Origin: Streptomyces microflavus | Lineage (GTDB): Bacteria > Actinomycetota > Actinomycetes > Streptomycetales > Streptomycetaceae | Direction of reading: 5' to 3' | Assembly (NCBI RefSeq): GCF_014650075.1 | Contig: NZ_BMUG01000011.1 | Location: 124,001-188,000 of the forward strand | Length of the DNA stretch: 64,000 nt | Shown: positions 7,481 through 15,856 of the stretch, piece after piece | How positions within the stretch are numbered: the first letter of the stretch is position 1 | Layout of the letters: every line of letters begins with the position of its first letter | Notes under the pieces: generated by a model | The model's database searches: none | Seen by the model: only the letters and a program-made list of their open reading frames with translations | Told to the model about the DNA's origin: nothing | Program-made: the position numbers and the translations under genes

Positions 7481-8632
7481 ATGAACCTGGAGCTCAGCGA
7501 GGAGCAGGAGGCCGTCCGGCGGCTGGCCGAGGAGTTCGTGGCCCGTGAGGTCACTCCGCACGTCGTCGCGTGGGACCGGGCCGAGAATGTCGACAGGTCG
7601 ATCGTGAAGAAGCTCGGCGCGCTCGGCTTCCTCGGTCTCACCGTCCCCGAGGAGTACGGCGGCTCGGGCGGTGACCACCTCACGTACTGCCTGGTCACCG
7701 AGGAGCTGGGCCGGGGCGACTCCTCCGTGCGCGGGATCGTCTCCGTCTCGCTCGGCCTGGTCGCCAAGACCATCGCCTCCTGGGGCGACGAGAAGCAGAA
7801 GCGGCAGTGGCTGCCCCGGCTCACCTCCGGTGAGGCGATCGGCTGCTTCGGCCTCACCGAGCCCGGCACCGGATCGGACGCCGGAAACCTCGCCACCAGG
7901 GCCGTACGCGACGGTGGCGACTACGTCATCAACGGCACCAAGATGTTCATCACCAACGGCACCTGGGCCGACGTCGTCCTGCTCTTCGCCCGCACGAACG
8001 ACGCCCCCGGCCACCGCGGCGTCTCCGCCTTCCTGGTCCCCGCCGACACCCCCGGCCTCACCCGCCGCACCATCCACGGCAAGCTCGGCCTGCGCGGCCA
8101 GGCCACCGCCGAACTGGTCCTCCAGGACGTCCGCGTACCGGCCACCACCCTCCTCGGCCCCGAGGGCAAGGGCTTCACCGTCGCCATGTCGGCCCTCGCC
8201 AAGGGCCGGATGTCGGTCGCGGCGGGGTGCGTGGGTATCGCGCAGGCCGCCCTGGACGCGTCCGTGCGGTACGCCGGTGAGCGCGAGCAGTTCGGAAAGG
8301 GCATCGCCGGACACCAGCTCGTCCAGGAGCTGCTCAGCGACATCTCCGTCGACGTCGAGGCGGCCCGGCTGCTCACCTGGCGGGTCGCCGACCTCGTCGA
8401 CCGGGGCCAGGAGTTCGCCACCGCCGCCTCCCAGGCCAAGCTGTACGCCTCCGAGGCCGCCGTCCGCTGCGCCAACAACGCCATCCAGGTCTTCGGCGGC
8501 TACGGCTACATCGACGAGTACCCGGTCGGGAAGCTGCTCCGGGACGCCCGCGTGATGACGCTCTACGAAGGCACCAGCCAGATCCAGAAGCTCATCATCG
8601 GCCGGGCGCTGACAGGCGTCTCCGCGTTCTGA
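7481..8632 (+). CDS. Acyl-CoA dehydrogenase
   Basis: FAD-dependent alpha,beta-dehydrogenation of an acyl-CoA, as in fatty-acid or branched-chain amino-acid breakdown. The 383-residue protein has the standard three-part fold. Recognisable blocks are GCFGLTEPGTGSDA (substrate/FAD loop), FITNGTWADV, the helical segment ending FGGYGYIDEYPVGKL, and the C-terminal LYEGTSQIQ. The Glu in that last motif is the usual catalytic base. It is close to the short/branched-chain class. It is transcribed away from the TetR at 6714-7400 with an operator between them. The ribosome site is weak (GAGGAG at 7462-7467, 13 bases before the ATG). No CoA ligase is adjacent. Confidence 0.92.
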   Translation: MNLELSEEQEAVRRLAEEFVAREVTPHVVAWDRAENVDRSIVKKLGALGFLGLTVPEEYGGSGGDHLTYCLVTEELGRGDSSVRGIVSVSLGLVAKTIASWGDEKQKRQWLPRLTSGEAIGCFGLTEPGTGSDAGNLATRAVRDGGDYVINGTKMFITNGTWADVVLLFARTNDAPGHRGVSAFLVPADTPGLTRRTIHGKLGLRGQATAELVLQDVRVPATTLLGPEGKGFTVAMSALAKGRMSVAAGCVGIAQAALDASVRYAGEREQFGKGIAGHQLVQELLSDISVDVEAARLLTWRVADLVDRGQEFATAASQAKLYASEAAVRCANNAIQVFGGYGYIDEYPVGKLLRDARVMTLYEGTSQIQKLIIGRALTGVSAF

Positions 8633-8729
8633 GAGCGGCCGCCGCCACCCCGGCTCGTACGTGTGTCTGAGTACCCGCCTGAGTACGGGCACGGATGTGG
8701 CGTGCGCCACGCCGGCGGATGCTGAACCC

Positions 8730-9020
8730 ATGAGTGACACGACATCGGTCAAGCAGCAGAGCACCGCCGCCTTCTACGGCCAGGCCGTCGCCTCCTTCCT
8801 GGTGGCGATGGGCGCGGTGGCCCTCGGTATCTTCTTCCTCGACGCCGATGCCTGGGTGCGCGGCTTCCTCGCCATCGGGGTGCTCTACCTCGTCACGTCC
8901 TGCTTCACGCTGGCCAAGGTGATCCGGGACCGGCAGGAGGCCGGGCAGATCGTCAGTCGGGTCGACCAGGCCCGGCTGGAGAAGATCCTCGCCGAGCACG
9001 ACCCCTTCCAGAAGCTCTGA
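8730..9020 (+). CDS. YiaA/YiaB two-helix inner-membrane protein
   Basis: Small 96-residue membrane protein. Two hydrophobic helices (about residues 15-36 and 40-60) are joined by the short loop DADAWVRG, the hallmark of the YiaA/YiaB family. A charged cytoplasmic tail (VIRDRQEAGQIVSRVDQARLEKIL) follows. I chose the ATG at 8730 over the earlier start at 8661 because the extra residues are not conserved-looking. The family's function is unknown. It stands alone between the acyl-CoA dehydrogenase and a TetR gene, with about 100 bases on each side. Confidence 0.85.
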   Translation: MSDTTSVKQQSTAAFYGQAVASFLVAMGAVALGIFFLDADAWVRGFLAIGVLYLVTSCFTLAKVIRDRQEAGQIVSRVDQARLEKILAEHDPFQKL

Positions 9021-9063
9021 CGCTTCCGGAAGCCCTGAACCCGCGCCGCCCCATGAGACGGCC

Positions 9064-9079
9064 CTAAGCGCTTGCTCAG
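9064..9079. promoter_or_regulatory. Putative TetR operator (copy 1 of CTAAGCGCTTGCTCAG)
   Basis: The 16 bases CTAAGCGCTTGCTCAG lie 48 bases before the TetR start at 9127. They contain the dyad TnAGC-N4-GCTnA. An identical 16-base copy occurs at 17110-17125, before the MaoC gene. This is strong evidence that one regulator, probably this TetR, controls both. Confidence 0.65.
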
Positions 9080-9126
9080 GTTCGGGGTATGGTGTTCGTC
9101 CTGTTGACGGAGAGGGGCACCGGGTG

Positions 9127-9756
9127 ATGAGCACGGCGGAGGAGACGAGCGGCGACGACGCTCCCTGGGGCGAGGTCACGCCCGAGGCGGCCCGGCGGCT
9201 CCTCGTCGCCGCGGTCGACGCCTTCGCCGAGCGCGGGTACCACGCGACCACCACCCGTGACATCGCCGGCCGCGCCGGGATGAGCCCGGCCGCGCTCTAC
9301 ATCCACTACAAGACGAAGGAAGAGCTGCTCCACCGGATCAGCAAGATCGGTCACGACCGGGCGCTCCACCTCCTCCAGGCCGAGGCCGACGGGGACGGCA
9401 CGGCCGCCGAGCGGCTCGCCGGAGCCGTACGGTCCTTCGTCCGCTGGCACGCGGAGCGCCACACCACCGCGCGCGTCGTCCAGTACGAGCTCGACGCCCT
9501 CGGCCCCGAGCACCGCACCGAGATCGTCGAACTGCGCCGCAGGAGCGACGCGGTGGTGCGCGGGATCATCAGCGAAGGGGTGCGGGCGGGGGAGTTCGAC
9601 GTCCCCGACATCCCCGGCACCACCCTCGCCGTGCTCTCCCTCTGCATCGACGTGGCCCGCTGGTTCAACGCCCAGGGCAGCCGCACGCCCGACGAGGTCG
9701 GCGCGCTCTACGCCGACCTCGTCCTGCGGATGGTCGGCGCCCCGCCGCAGCCGTAG
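9127..9756 (+). CDS. TetR family transcriptional regulator
   Basis: DNA-binding repressor of 209 residues. A GTG start one codon earlier at 9124 is equally possible, since GTG and ATG are adjacent after the GAGAGG ribosome site. The helix-turn-helix is clear: AFAERGYHATTTRDIAGRAG followed by MSPAALYIHYKTKEELLH. The C-terminal domain resembles regulators of fatty-acid or steroid degradation. Its promoter contains the palindrome at 9064-9079, which is repeated exactly before the MaoC hydratase at 17062. It therefore probably represses itself and that hydratase. Confidence 0.88.
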   Translation: MSTAEETSGDDAPWGEVTPEAARRLLVAAVDAFAERGYHATTTRDIAGRAGMSPAALYIHYKTKEELLHRISKIGHDRALHLLQAEADGDGTAAERLAGAVRSFVRWHAERHTTARVVQYELDALGPEHRTEIVELRRRSDAVVRGIISEGVRAGEFDVPDIPGTTLAVLSLCIDVARWFNAQGSRTPDEVGALYADLVLRMVGAPPQP

Positions 9757-9857
9757 GGTCCGCCGGACCCGGGCCCCACGGGCGCGTACGTCTACGAATC
9801 GGTCTCGATCGTGGCGCTCGTCCGGATCCGGCCACGTGGTGGGGCAATCATGGCTGC

Positions 9858-10976
9858 ATGTCACTGCCTCCGACGCGTCTCCGTACCCCCGAGTGGTTCA
9901 CGGTGGACGCGTCGGTCCTGAACGTGGCGCTGGTGTATCCGATGCAGGGGCCGGCGGGGATCTTCGGGCCGGGGTGCGAAGCGTGTGCGCGGCTGGCCGT
10001 GGAGGAGGTCAACGCGGCGGGCGGAGTCCTGGGGCGGGAGCTGCGGCTCCTTGAGGTGGACGGCGGGGCCGAGCCGTCCAGGGTGGCCGCCGAGGTCGAG
10101 GCGCTGGTCGCGGCCGGGGCGGTGCAGGGAGTCACCGGATGGCACATCAGCTCGGTGCGGCAGGCGGTGGCACCGCGGGTCGCGCACCGGGTGCCGTATG
10201 TGTACACCGCGCTGTACGAGGGCGGTGAGCGGACCGAGGGCGTCTTCATGACGAGCGAGACCCCCGCGGGACAACTGCTCCCGGCGATGCGGATGCTGGC
10301 ACGGATGCGGGACGTGCGCCGCTGGTTCGTCGTCGGGAACGACTACATCTGGCCGCGCTGCACCGCCCGTGCCGCCCGCCGGTACGCGCGGGAGTCCCGG
10401 GGGCGGGTCTGCGGAGAGGCGTATCTGCCGCTCGGCACGGACGACTTCGCCGACGTCCTGCGCCGTATCGAGCGCGCGGACGCCGACGCCGTGCTGGTGC
10501 TGCTCGTGGGCAGCGACGCGGTCCGGTTCAACCGGGCGTTCGCCGCGGCCGGGCTGGACGCCCGCTGTCTGCGGCTGAGCACACTGATGGACGAGAGCAT
10601 GCTCCTGGGCAGCGGCCCCGGGGCGACCGTCGACCTCTACAGCACGGCCGGGTTCTTCGCCTCGCTCGCGGACGGGCACAGCATGGACTTCCACGGCCGT
10701 TACGCCGCCCGCTTCGGCGCGGACGCGCCGGTCCCCGGCAGCCTCGGCGAGTCCTGCTACGAAGGCGTGCTGCTGCTCGCGGCGCTCATCGAGCGCGCCC
10801 GCAGTCTGGACGTCTCCGCCATCGGCGCGGCCGCCGACCACGTCCGGTACGAGGGGCCCTGCGGTCTGCTCGGCCTGGACGGGCGGCATGTGCGCCAGCG
10901 CATCTATCTGGCCGAGGCCGACGGCCTCGACTTCACCGTGCTCGCCCAACTGGATTCCCCGCAGGGGCTGGCGTAG
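9858..10976 (+). CDS. Soluble AmiC/UrtA-like amide-binding protein (no signal peptide)
   Basis: Periplasmic-binding-protein fold (type I, leucine/amide class) of 372 residues. It starts with charged residues and has no signal peptide or lipobox, so it should stay in the cytoplasm. It is a clear paralogue of UrtA at 11804. Shared blocks include 'EEVNAAGGVLG' and a DYxxPR segment followed by 'LPLGTDDFADVL'. In Pseudomonas the soluble member AmiC senses short amides and restrains the antiterminator AmiR. By analogy this may be a sensor for the urt substrate, but no AmiR gene is visible. There is no clear ribosome site before the ATG. Its 3' end overlaps the convergent MarR gene by 44 bases. Confidence 0.75.
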   Translation: MSLPPTRLRTPEWFTVDASVLNVALVYPMQGPAGIFGPGCEACARLAVEEVNAAGGVLGRELRLLEVDGGAEPSRVAAEVEALVAAGAVQGVTGWHISSVRQAVAPRVAHRVPYVYTALYEGGERTEGVFMTSETPAGQLLPAMRMLARMRDVRRWFVVGNDYIWPRCTARAARRYARESRGRVCGEAYLPLGTDDFADVLRRIERADADAVLVLLVGSDAVRFNRAFAAAGLDARCLRLSTLMDESMLLGSGPGATVDLYSTAGFFASLADGHSMDFHGRYAARFGADAPVPGSLGESCYEGVLLLAALIERARSLDVSAIGAAADHVRYEGPCGLLGLDGRHVRQRIYLAEADGLDFTVLAQLDSPQGLA

Positions 10977-11418
10977 CCCCTTCCCTGTCGCTGCCGTCGG
11001 CCAGCGCGCCGGACAGCCGGCCGAGCAGCGGCAGCAGCTGATCCTCTTCGTCCTCCGTGAGCCCGGGGACCGACGGTCCCCACTCCGCCCGTACCGCGCG
11101 CGAGAGCTCCCGGCGCCGCCGCAGGCCCCGGGGGGTGAGCTGGGCGAGGACCCGGCGGCGGTCGGCGGGGTCGACGCGGCGGAACACCAGGTTCTGGTCG
11201 ACGAGTTGGTCGACGATCTTGGTGAGGGTCGGCGCGGGCAGGGCGGCGTCCTCGGCGAGGGACGTCATGTTCCGGCCCTCGTCGCCCGAGAGCAGGTCGA
11301 GGACCCGCCACGCGTCGACGGAGCAGCCGAACGCGTCGAGCACGGACTGGATACGACGCGCCGCGAGGCGCTCGGCCCGGGTCAGCAGGTGGAGCAGGTC
11401 CTGGGGCTGCCTCGCCAT
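10933..11418 (-). CDS. MarR family transcriptional regulator
   Basis: Winged-helix regulator of 161 residues. The recognition region reads SLAEDAALPAPTLTKIVDQLVDQ, followed by the wing VFRRVDPADRRRVLAQLTPRG with the DxRxxxxxLT motif that defines the family. The Ala/Pro/Arg-rich tail is unlikely to be structured. It lies between the soluble amide-binding protein (convergent, 44-base overlap) and the urt operon (divergent, 385-base gap). It could therefore control urt, but no MarR-type palindrome was obvious in the gap. The ligand is unknown. Confidence 0.85.
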   Translation of the reverse strand: MARQPQDLLHLLTRAERLAARRIQSVLDAFGCSVDAWRVLDLLSGDEGRNMTSLAEDAALPAPTLTKIVDQLVDQNLVFRRVDPADRRRVLAQLTPRGLRRRRELSRAVRAEWGPSVPGLTEDEEDQLLPLLGRLSGALADGSDREGATPAPAGNPVGRAR

Positions 11419-11803
11419 CGCACTCCTCGGGGCTCACGTCGGCACGGCCCCCGCGGCGGGGGTGCGATGGAGCCTACAACCGATCACCGCTCTCCCGGCA
11501 GGCCGTATGCCGATTCTGATCCTTTCCAGTGGAAGTAATGAATACCTGCATCGCGAATTCGTTCACCGATCGGCCGGTTGACGCCGACTCACATGAGTGC
11601 GAAACGCGATTACTTCCGCCGGAAACTGTTCTTCAACTGCGCCGCAACACACCCGAAACAGTTCCGCCGCAGGCTGTGGACCACTTCAGAGACCAGCCCG
11701 GAGGCCACCCCGGAACGGCTGGGCCCTCCCCCTTTCCCTCCCCTTCCTCCCCTCGCCCGGAGGAATCCGCTCGCACCGCCCTTCGGGGCAAGGAGGTACT
11801 GCC
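11419..11803. promoter_or_regulatory. 385-base control region of the urt operon with four phased GlnR-like half-sites
   Basis: No gene is visible here and GC content is lower than in the neighbours. The 5-mers GAAAC (11622), TCAAC (11633), GCAAC (11644) and GAAAC (11655) begin exactly 11 bases apart, each separated by six bases. GlnR, the actinomycete nitrogen regulator, binds gTnAC-n6-GaAAC units with this spacing. The two GAAAC half-sites match exactly. The two middle ones lack the T, so this is a weak to moderate match. The ribosome site AGGAGG (11791-11796) precedes urtA. Confidence 0.4.
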
Positions 11804-13051
11804 ATGTCCGGGCTCATCACCAGGCGCGGTCTTCTGACCGGCATTTCCGCTCTCGGCGCCGGCGCCGTGCTCAGCGCCTGCGGCGCGAAGACCGGCAGCG
11901 ACACGTCGAAGGCCGCGGGCGCCAAGGCCGACACCTCCGGCGACACCGTCAAGGTCGGCCTGCTGAACTCGCTCTCCGGCACGATGGCGATCAGCGAGGT
12001 CACCGTCCACAACGCGCTGCTGCTCGCGGTCAAGGAGATCAACGCCGCCGGCGGCGTCCTCGGCAAGAAGCTCGAACCGGTCAGTCAGGACGGGGCCTCC
12101 GACTGGCCGACCTTCGCCGAGAAGGCGCAGGCGCTCATCACGGACTCCAAGGTCGTCGCGACCTTCGGCTGCTGGACGTCGGCCAGCCGCAAGGCGGTGA
12201 AACCGGTCTTCGAGCGGAACAAGTCGCTGCTGTTCTACCCCGTGCAGTACGAGGGCCTGGAGCAGTCCCCGTACATCTTCTACTCGGGCGCCACCACCAA
12301 CCAGCAGATCGTGCCCGCGCTCGACTACCTCAAGAAGCAGGGCCTCACCAAGCTCTACCTCGTCGGCAGCGACTACGTCTTCCCGCGCACTGCCAACAAG
12401 ATCATCAAGACGTACGCGAAGGCGAACGGCATGGAGGTGCTCGGCGAGGACTACGCGCCGCTGGGCTCCACGGAGTTCGCCACCATCGTCAACAAGGTCA
12501 AGGGCGCGGGGGCCGACGCGGTCTTCAACACCCTGAACGGCGACAGCAACGTGGCCTTCTTCAAGGAGTACAAGTCCGCCGGGCTGACCGCGAAGAAGCT
12601 GCCGGTGCTCTCCGTCTCCATCGCGGAGGAGGAGGTCAAGAGCATCGGAACGCAGTACCTGGAAGGTCAGTTGACGGCCTGGAACTACTACCAGACCACG
12701 CCCGGAGCGGCGAACGAGAAGTTCGTCGCCGCGTACCGGGCGGCGTACGGCAAGGACAAGCCCACCAGCGACCCGATGGAGGCGGCGTACATCTCCGTCC
12801 ACCTGTGGAAGGCGATGGTCGAGAAGGCGGGGTCCTTCGACGTCGAGAAGGTGAAGGCGGCCTCGGACGGGATCGAGTTCGACGCACCGGAGGGCAAGGT
12901 GACGGTCGACGGTGCGACGCAGCACGTCCACAAGACCGCCCGCATCGGCAAGGTCACCGCGAGCGGGCTCATCGAGGAGGTCTGGAACTCGGGCGGGCCC
13001 ATCAAGCCCGACCCGTACCTGAAGGGCTACGACTGGGCGGCGGACCTGTGA
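11804..13051 (+). CDS. urtA: Urea/short-chain amide ABC transporter, substrate-binding lipoprotein
   Basis: Captures the substrate outside the membrane and passes it to UrtBC. The 415-residue protein has a twin-arginine-like start (ITRRGLLTG) and a lipobox LSAC with Cys26 as the lipid-anchored residue. A type I binding-protein fold of the urea/amide family follows, with blocks 'GLLNSLSGTMAISE', 'FYPVQYEGLEQSPYIFYSGA' and 'GSDYVFPRTANKII'. The start follows AGGAGG by seven bases. It heads a five-gene operon whose members overlap by four bases each. No urease gene is in the window, and the closely related formamide/acetamide (Fmd) systems look the same. Urea is therefore the most likely substrate but not the only one. 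Confidence 0.9.
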   Translation: MSGLITRRGLLTGISALGAGAVLSACGAKTGSDTSKAAGAKADTSGDTVKVGLLNSLSGTMAISEVTVHNALLLAVKEINAAGGVLGKKLEPVSQDGASDWPTFAEKAQALITDSKVVATFGCWTSASRKAVKPVFERNKSLLFYPVQYEGLEQSPYIFYSGATTNQQIVPALDYLKKQGLTKLYLVGSDYVFPRTANKIIKTYAKANGMEVLGEDYAPLGSTEFATIVNKVKGAGADAVFNTLNGDSNVAFFKEYKSAGLTAKKLPVLSVSIAEEEVKSIGTQYLEGQLTAWNYYQTTPGAANEKFVAAYRAAYGKDKPTSDPMEAAYISVHLWKAMVEKAGSFDVEKVKAASDGIEFDAPEGKVTVDGATQHVHKTARIGKVTASGLIEEVWNSGGPIKPDPYLKGYDWAADL

Positions 13052-13932
13052 CGGTCATCCTCAACCAGTCCTTCACCGGCGTCAGCATCGGCGCGGTCCT
13101 CCTTCTCATCGCCCTCGGCCTGACCCTCACCTTCGGTCAGATGGGCGTCATCAACATGGCGCACGGCGAGTTCATCATGGCCGGCGCCTACACGACGTAC
13201 GTGCTGCAGAAGCCGATCGAGAACGCCGGCATATCGCTCCTCCTCGCCCTGCCGGTCGCGTTCCTCGTGGCCGGGTCGATGGGCGCACTCCTGGAGTGGC
13301 TGCTCATCCGGCGGCTCTACGCACGCCCGCTGGACACACTGCTGGTGACCTGGGGTGTCTCGCTGATGCTGCAGCAGCTGGCGCGGGACGTCTTCGGCGC
13401 GCCGAACGTCCAGACGACCGCGCCCGACCTGCTGACGGGGAGCGTGTCGGTCGCGGGGGTGACCCTGGCCAACAGCCGGCTGTTCATCCTCGGGTTCGCG
13501 CTGCTCTGCGTGTGCGGCCTGGCGGCGATTCTGCGGGTCACACCGCTGGGCCGCCGGATCCGGGCGGTGGTGCAGAACCGGGACCTCGCGGAGGTGTCCG
13601 GGATCGCGACGGGGCGGGTGGACCGGACGACGTTCTTCATCGGCTCGGGTCTGGCGGGGATGGCGGGGGTAGCGCTGACGCTGATCGGCCCGATCGGTCC
13701 GACGACGGGGACCAACTACATCGTGGACGCCTTCCTGGTCGTGGTCGTCGGCGGCATCGGACGGCTCAGGGGCGCGGTCATCACCGCGTTCGTGCTCGGC
13801 CTGCTGCAGTCGGTCCTCGAATACTCCACGACCGTGAGCGTGGCGAAGGTGGTGGTCCTCGTGGGGATCGTCGCCTTCCTCCAGTGGCGGCCGCAGGGCC
13901 TGTACACCGTGCGCACCAGGAGCCTGGTATGA
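13048..13932 (+). CDS. urtB: Urea/amide ABC transporter permease UrtB
   Basis: LivH-type inner-membrane permease of 294 residues with about eight helices. The conserved opening 'GVSIGAVLLLIALGLTLTFGQMGVINMAHGE' is split by the start-loop sequence GQMGVINMAHGEF. The coupling region PLGRRIRAVVQNRDLAEVSG contacts the ATPase. It starts at GTG, overlapping the urtA stop in GTGA, so translation is coupled. It lacks the long N-terminal extension seen in some cyanobacterial UrtB proteins. Together with UrtC it should form the membrane channel. Confidence 0.9.
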   Translation: MTVILNQSFTGVSIGAVLLLIALGLTLTFGQMGVINMAHGEFIMAGAYTTYVLQKPIENAGISLLLALPVAFLVAGSMGALLEWLLIRRLYARPLDTLLVTWGVSLMLQQLARDVFGAPNVQTTAPDLLTGSVSVAGVTLANSRLFILGFALLCVCGLAAILRVTPLGRRIRAVVQNRDLAEVSGIATGRVDRTTFFIGSGLAGMAGVALTLIGPIGPTTGTNYIVDAFLVVVVGGIGRLRGAVITAFVLGLLQSVLEYSTTVSVAKVVVLVGIVAFLQWRPQGLYTVRTRSLV

Positions 13933-15074
13933 CGACGACGAGCACACCCCCGGCCACCGTCCCGGCCGCCGGCCCCCCGGCCGGACCGCCGGACCGACCG
14001 TTCCAGAACCGCTTCCGGATACCCGCCGCCTTCCTGCTCGGCGCGGTGCTGCTGGTGGGCGTCGCCCCCCTGGTCCTGTCGGACTTCCGGCTCGGGCTGC
14101 TGGCCAAGTACCTCTGTTACGGGATCGTCGCGGTCGGCGTGAGCCTCGCCTGGGGCCGGGGCGGGCTGCTGGTCCTCGGGCAGGGCGTCTTCTTCGGCCT
14201 CGGCGGCTACGCCATGGCGATGCACCTCAAGCTCGCCGACGCAGCGGCAACGGGACAGCCGCTGCCCGACTTCATGCAGCTGTACGGCACCGAGGGCGGG
14301 CTGCCCTGGTGGTGGCAGCCCTTCGCCAACCCGGCGTTCGCGCTCGCCATGACGGTGCTGCTGCCGATGGCCGTCGCGGCCCTGCTCGGCGTGCTCGTCT
14401 TCCGCCGCCGGGTGAAGGGCGCGTACTTCGCGATCCTCAGCCAGGCGTTGGCGGCGGCCCTGGCGATCTGGCTGGTCGGCCAGCAGGCCACCACGGGCGG
14501 CACCAACGGCCTGACCGACTTCCAGGGCTTCTTCGGCTACGACCTGAACGACCCGGTCAACCAGCGGATGGTCTACGTCATCATCGCGATCGTCCTGCTG
14601 CTGCTCATGGCCCTCGCCCGGCAGTTGTTCGTCAGCCGTTACGGCGAACTCCTCATCGCGGTACGGGACTCCGAGGAGCGGGTGCGCTTCCTCGGCTACA
14701 ACCCGGCCAACGTCAAGCTGGTGGCGTACGTGGTCGCGGCCGGCATGGCGGGTCTGGCCGGCGCGCTGTTCGTGCCGGCGGTGGGGATCATCTCCCCGGC
14801 GCTGATCGGGATCGTGCCGTCCATCGGCTTCGTCATCGGCGCGGCCGTCGGCGGGCGGGCGTCCCTGGTGGGCGCGGTGCTCGGGGCGATCGCGGTGGCC
14901 TGGGCACAGAGCACGCTCTCGGACGCGTGGCCGGCCGGGTGGACGTATCTCCAGGGCCTGCTGTTCGTCGTCGCGGTCGGCTTCCTGCCCGGCGGGCTGG
15001 CCTCGCTGACGACGGTGCTGCGCAGGCGGCGGAGCACGGATGGAGTCAGGGCGACGAAGGGAGTGACCGCATGA
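13929..15074 (+). CDS. urtC: Urea/amide ABC transporter permease UrtC
   Basis: LivM-type permease of 381 residues that pairs with UrtB. A proline-rich cytoplasmic start of about 30 residues is followed by about ten helices. Family blocks include 'YGIVAVGVSLAWGRGGLLVLGQGVFFG', the Trp-rich loop GLPWWWQPF and the ATPase-coupling motif VRDSEERVRFLGYN. The UrtC-type length and the Trp-rich loop separate it from ordinary branched-chain amino-acid LivM. The start codon overlaps the urtB stop in ATGA. Confidence 0.9.
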   Translation: MTTTSTPPATVPAAGPPAGPPDRPFQNRFRIPAAFLLGAVLLVGVAPLVLSDFRLGLLAKYLCYGIVAVGVSLAWGRGGLLVLGQGVFFGLGGYAMAMHLKLADAAATGQPLPDFMQLYGTEGGLPWWWQPFANPAFALAMTVLLPMAVAALLGVLVFRRRVKGAYFAILSQALAAALAIWLVGQQATTGGTNGLTDFQGFFGYDLNDPVNQRMVYVIIAIVLLLLMALARQLFVSRYGELLIAVRDSEERVRFLGYNPANVKLVAYVVAAGMAGLAGALFVPAVGIISPALIGIVPSIGFVIGAAVGGRASLVGAVLGAIAVAWAQSTLSDAWPAGWTYLQGLLFVVAVGFLPGGLASLTTVLRRRRSTDGVRATKGVTA

Positions 15075-15856
15075 GCGGCGAGGGACTGACCGTCCGCGAC
15101 CTCCGGGTGACGTTCGACGGGGGCGTCACCGCCGTCGACGGCGTCGACCTGGACATCCACCCGGGAGACCTGCGCTTCCTGATCGGACCGAACGGCGCGG
15201 GCAAGACGACGCTGGTCGACGCCGTCACCGGCCTGGTCCGGGCGAGCGGATCGATCCGCTTCGGCGGTGAGGAGATCATCGGCGAGCCCGTGCACCGCAT
15301 CGCCCGCCGGGGCATCGGCCGCACCTTCCAGACAGCGACGGTCTTCGAGCAGCTGACCGTCGAGCAGAACCTCGACATCGCCGCGGGGGCCGGCCGCAGC
15401 GCGCTGACACTGCTGCGGCGGCGCAGACACCTCCCCGACTCGGTGGGGAAGGCGCTGGAGATCACCGGCCTGGCCGCGCTGCGCCACCGCCCCGCCGGGG
15501 TGCTGGCCCACGGCCAGAAGCAGAGCCTGGAGATCGGCATGCTCCTCGTCCAGGACGTGAAGCTGCTGCTGCTCGACGAGCCCGTCGCCGGGATGAGCCA
15601 CGACGAGCGTGAGTCCGCCGGTGAGCTGCTCCAGCGGATCAGCGAGGACCACACCGTCGTCGTCATCGAGCACGACATGGACTTCATGCGCTCCTTCGCC
15701 CGCAGCGTCAGCGTCCTGCACGCCGGCAAGGTGCTCAGCGAGGGCACGGTCGCCCAGGTCCAGGCCGACGCCAAGGTCCAGGAGGTCTACCTCGGCCGCG
15801 CCTCGGAACCCGAGCCCTCGGCCGCCGTTCCCGTCCCCGTCCGCGAAGAGGTGTGA
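15071..15856 (+). CDS. urtD: Urea/amide ABC transporter ATP-binding protein UrtD
   Basis: LivG-type ATPase of 261 residues on the cytoplasmic face. Walker A is GPNGAGKTT. The signature is the variant AHGQKQSLEIG, characteristic of UrtD in place of LSGGQ. Walker B ends in LLLLDEP, and the switch His is in VVIEHDMDFM. The last 15 or so residues are an unstructured Pro/Val/Glu tail. It is joined to urtC by an ATGA overlap and to urtE by a four-base overlap. It is the partner ATPase of UrtE. Confidence 0.9.
   Translation: MSGEGLTVRDLRVTFDGGVTAVDGVDLDIHPGDLRFLIGPNGAGKTTLVDAVTGLVRASGSIRFGGEEIIGEPVHRIARRGIGRTFQTATVFEQLTVEQNLDIAAGAGRSALTLLRRRRHLPDSVGKALEITGLAALRHRPAGVLAHGQKQSLEIGMLLVQDVKLLLLDEPVAGMSHDERESAGELLQRISEDHTVVVIEHDMDFMRSFARSVSVLHAGKVLSEGTVAQVQADAKVQEVYLGRASEPEPSAAVPVPVREEV

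Noticed and set aside
11590..11605. A further GAAAC half-site at 11601 as part of the GlnR box
   Set aside because: It is 21 bases before the next GAAAC instead of 22 and has no GTnAC partner six bases before it.
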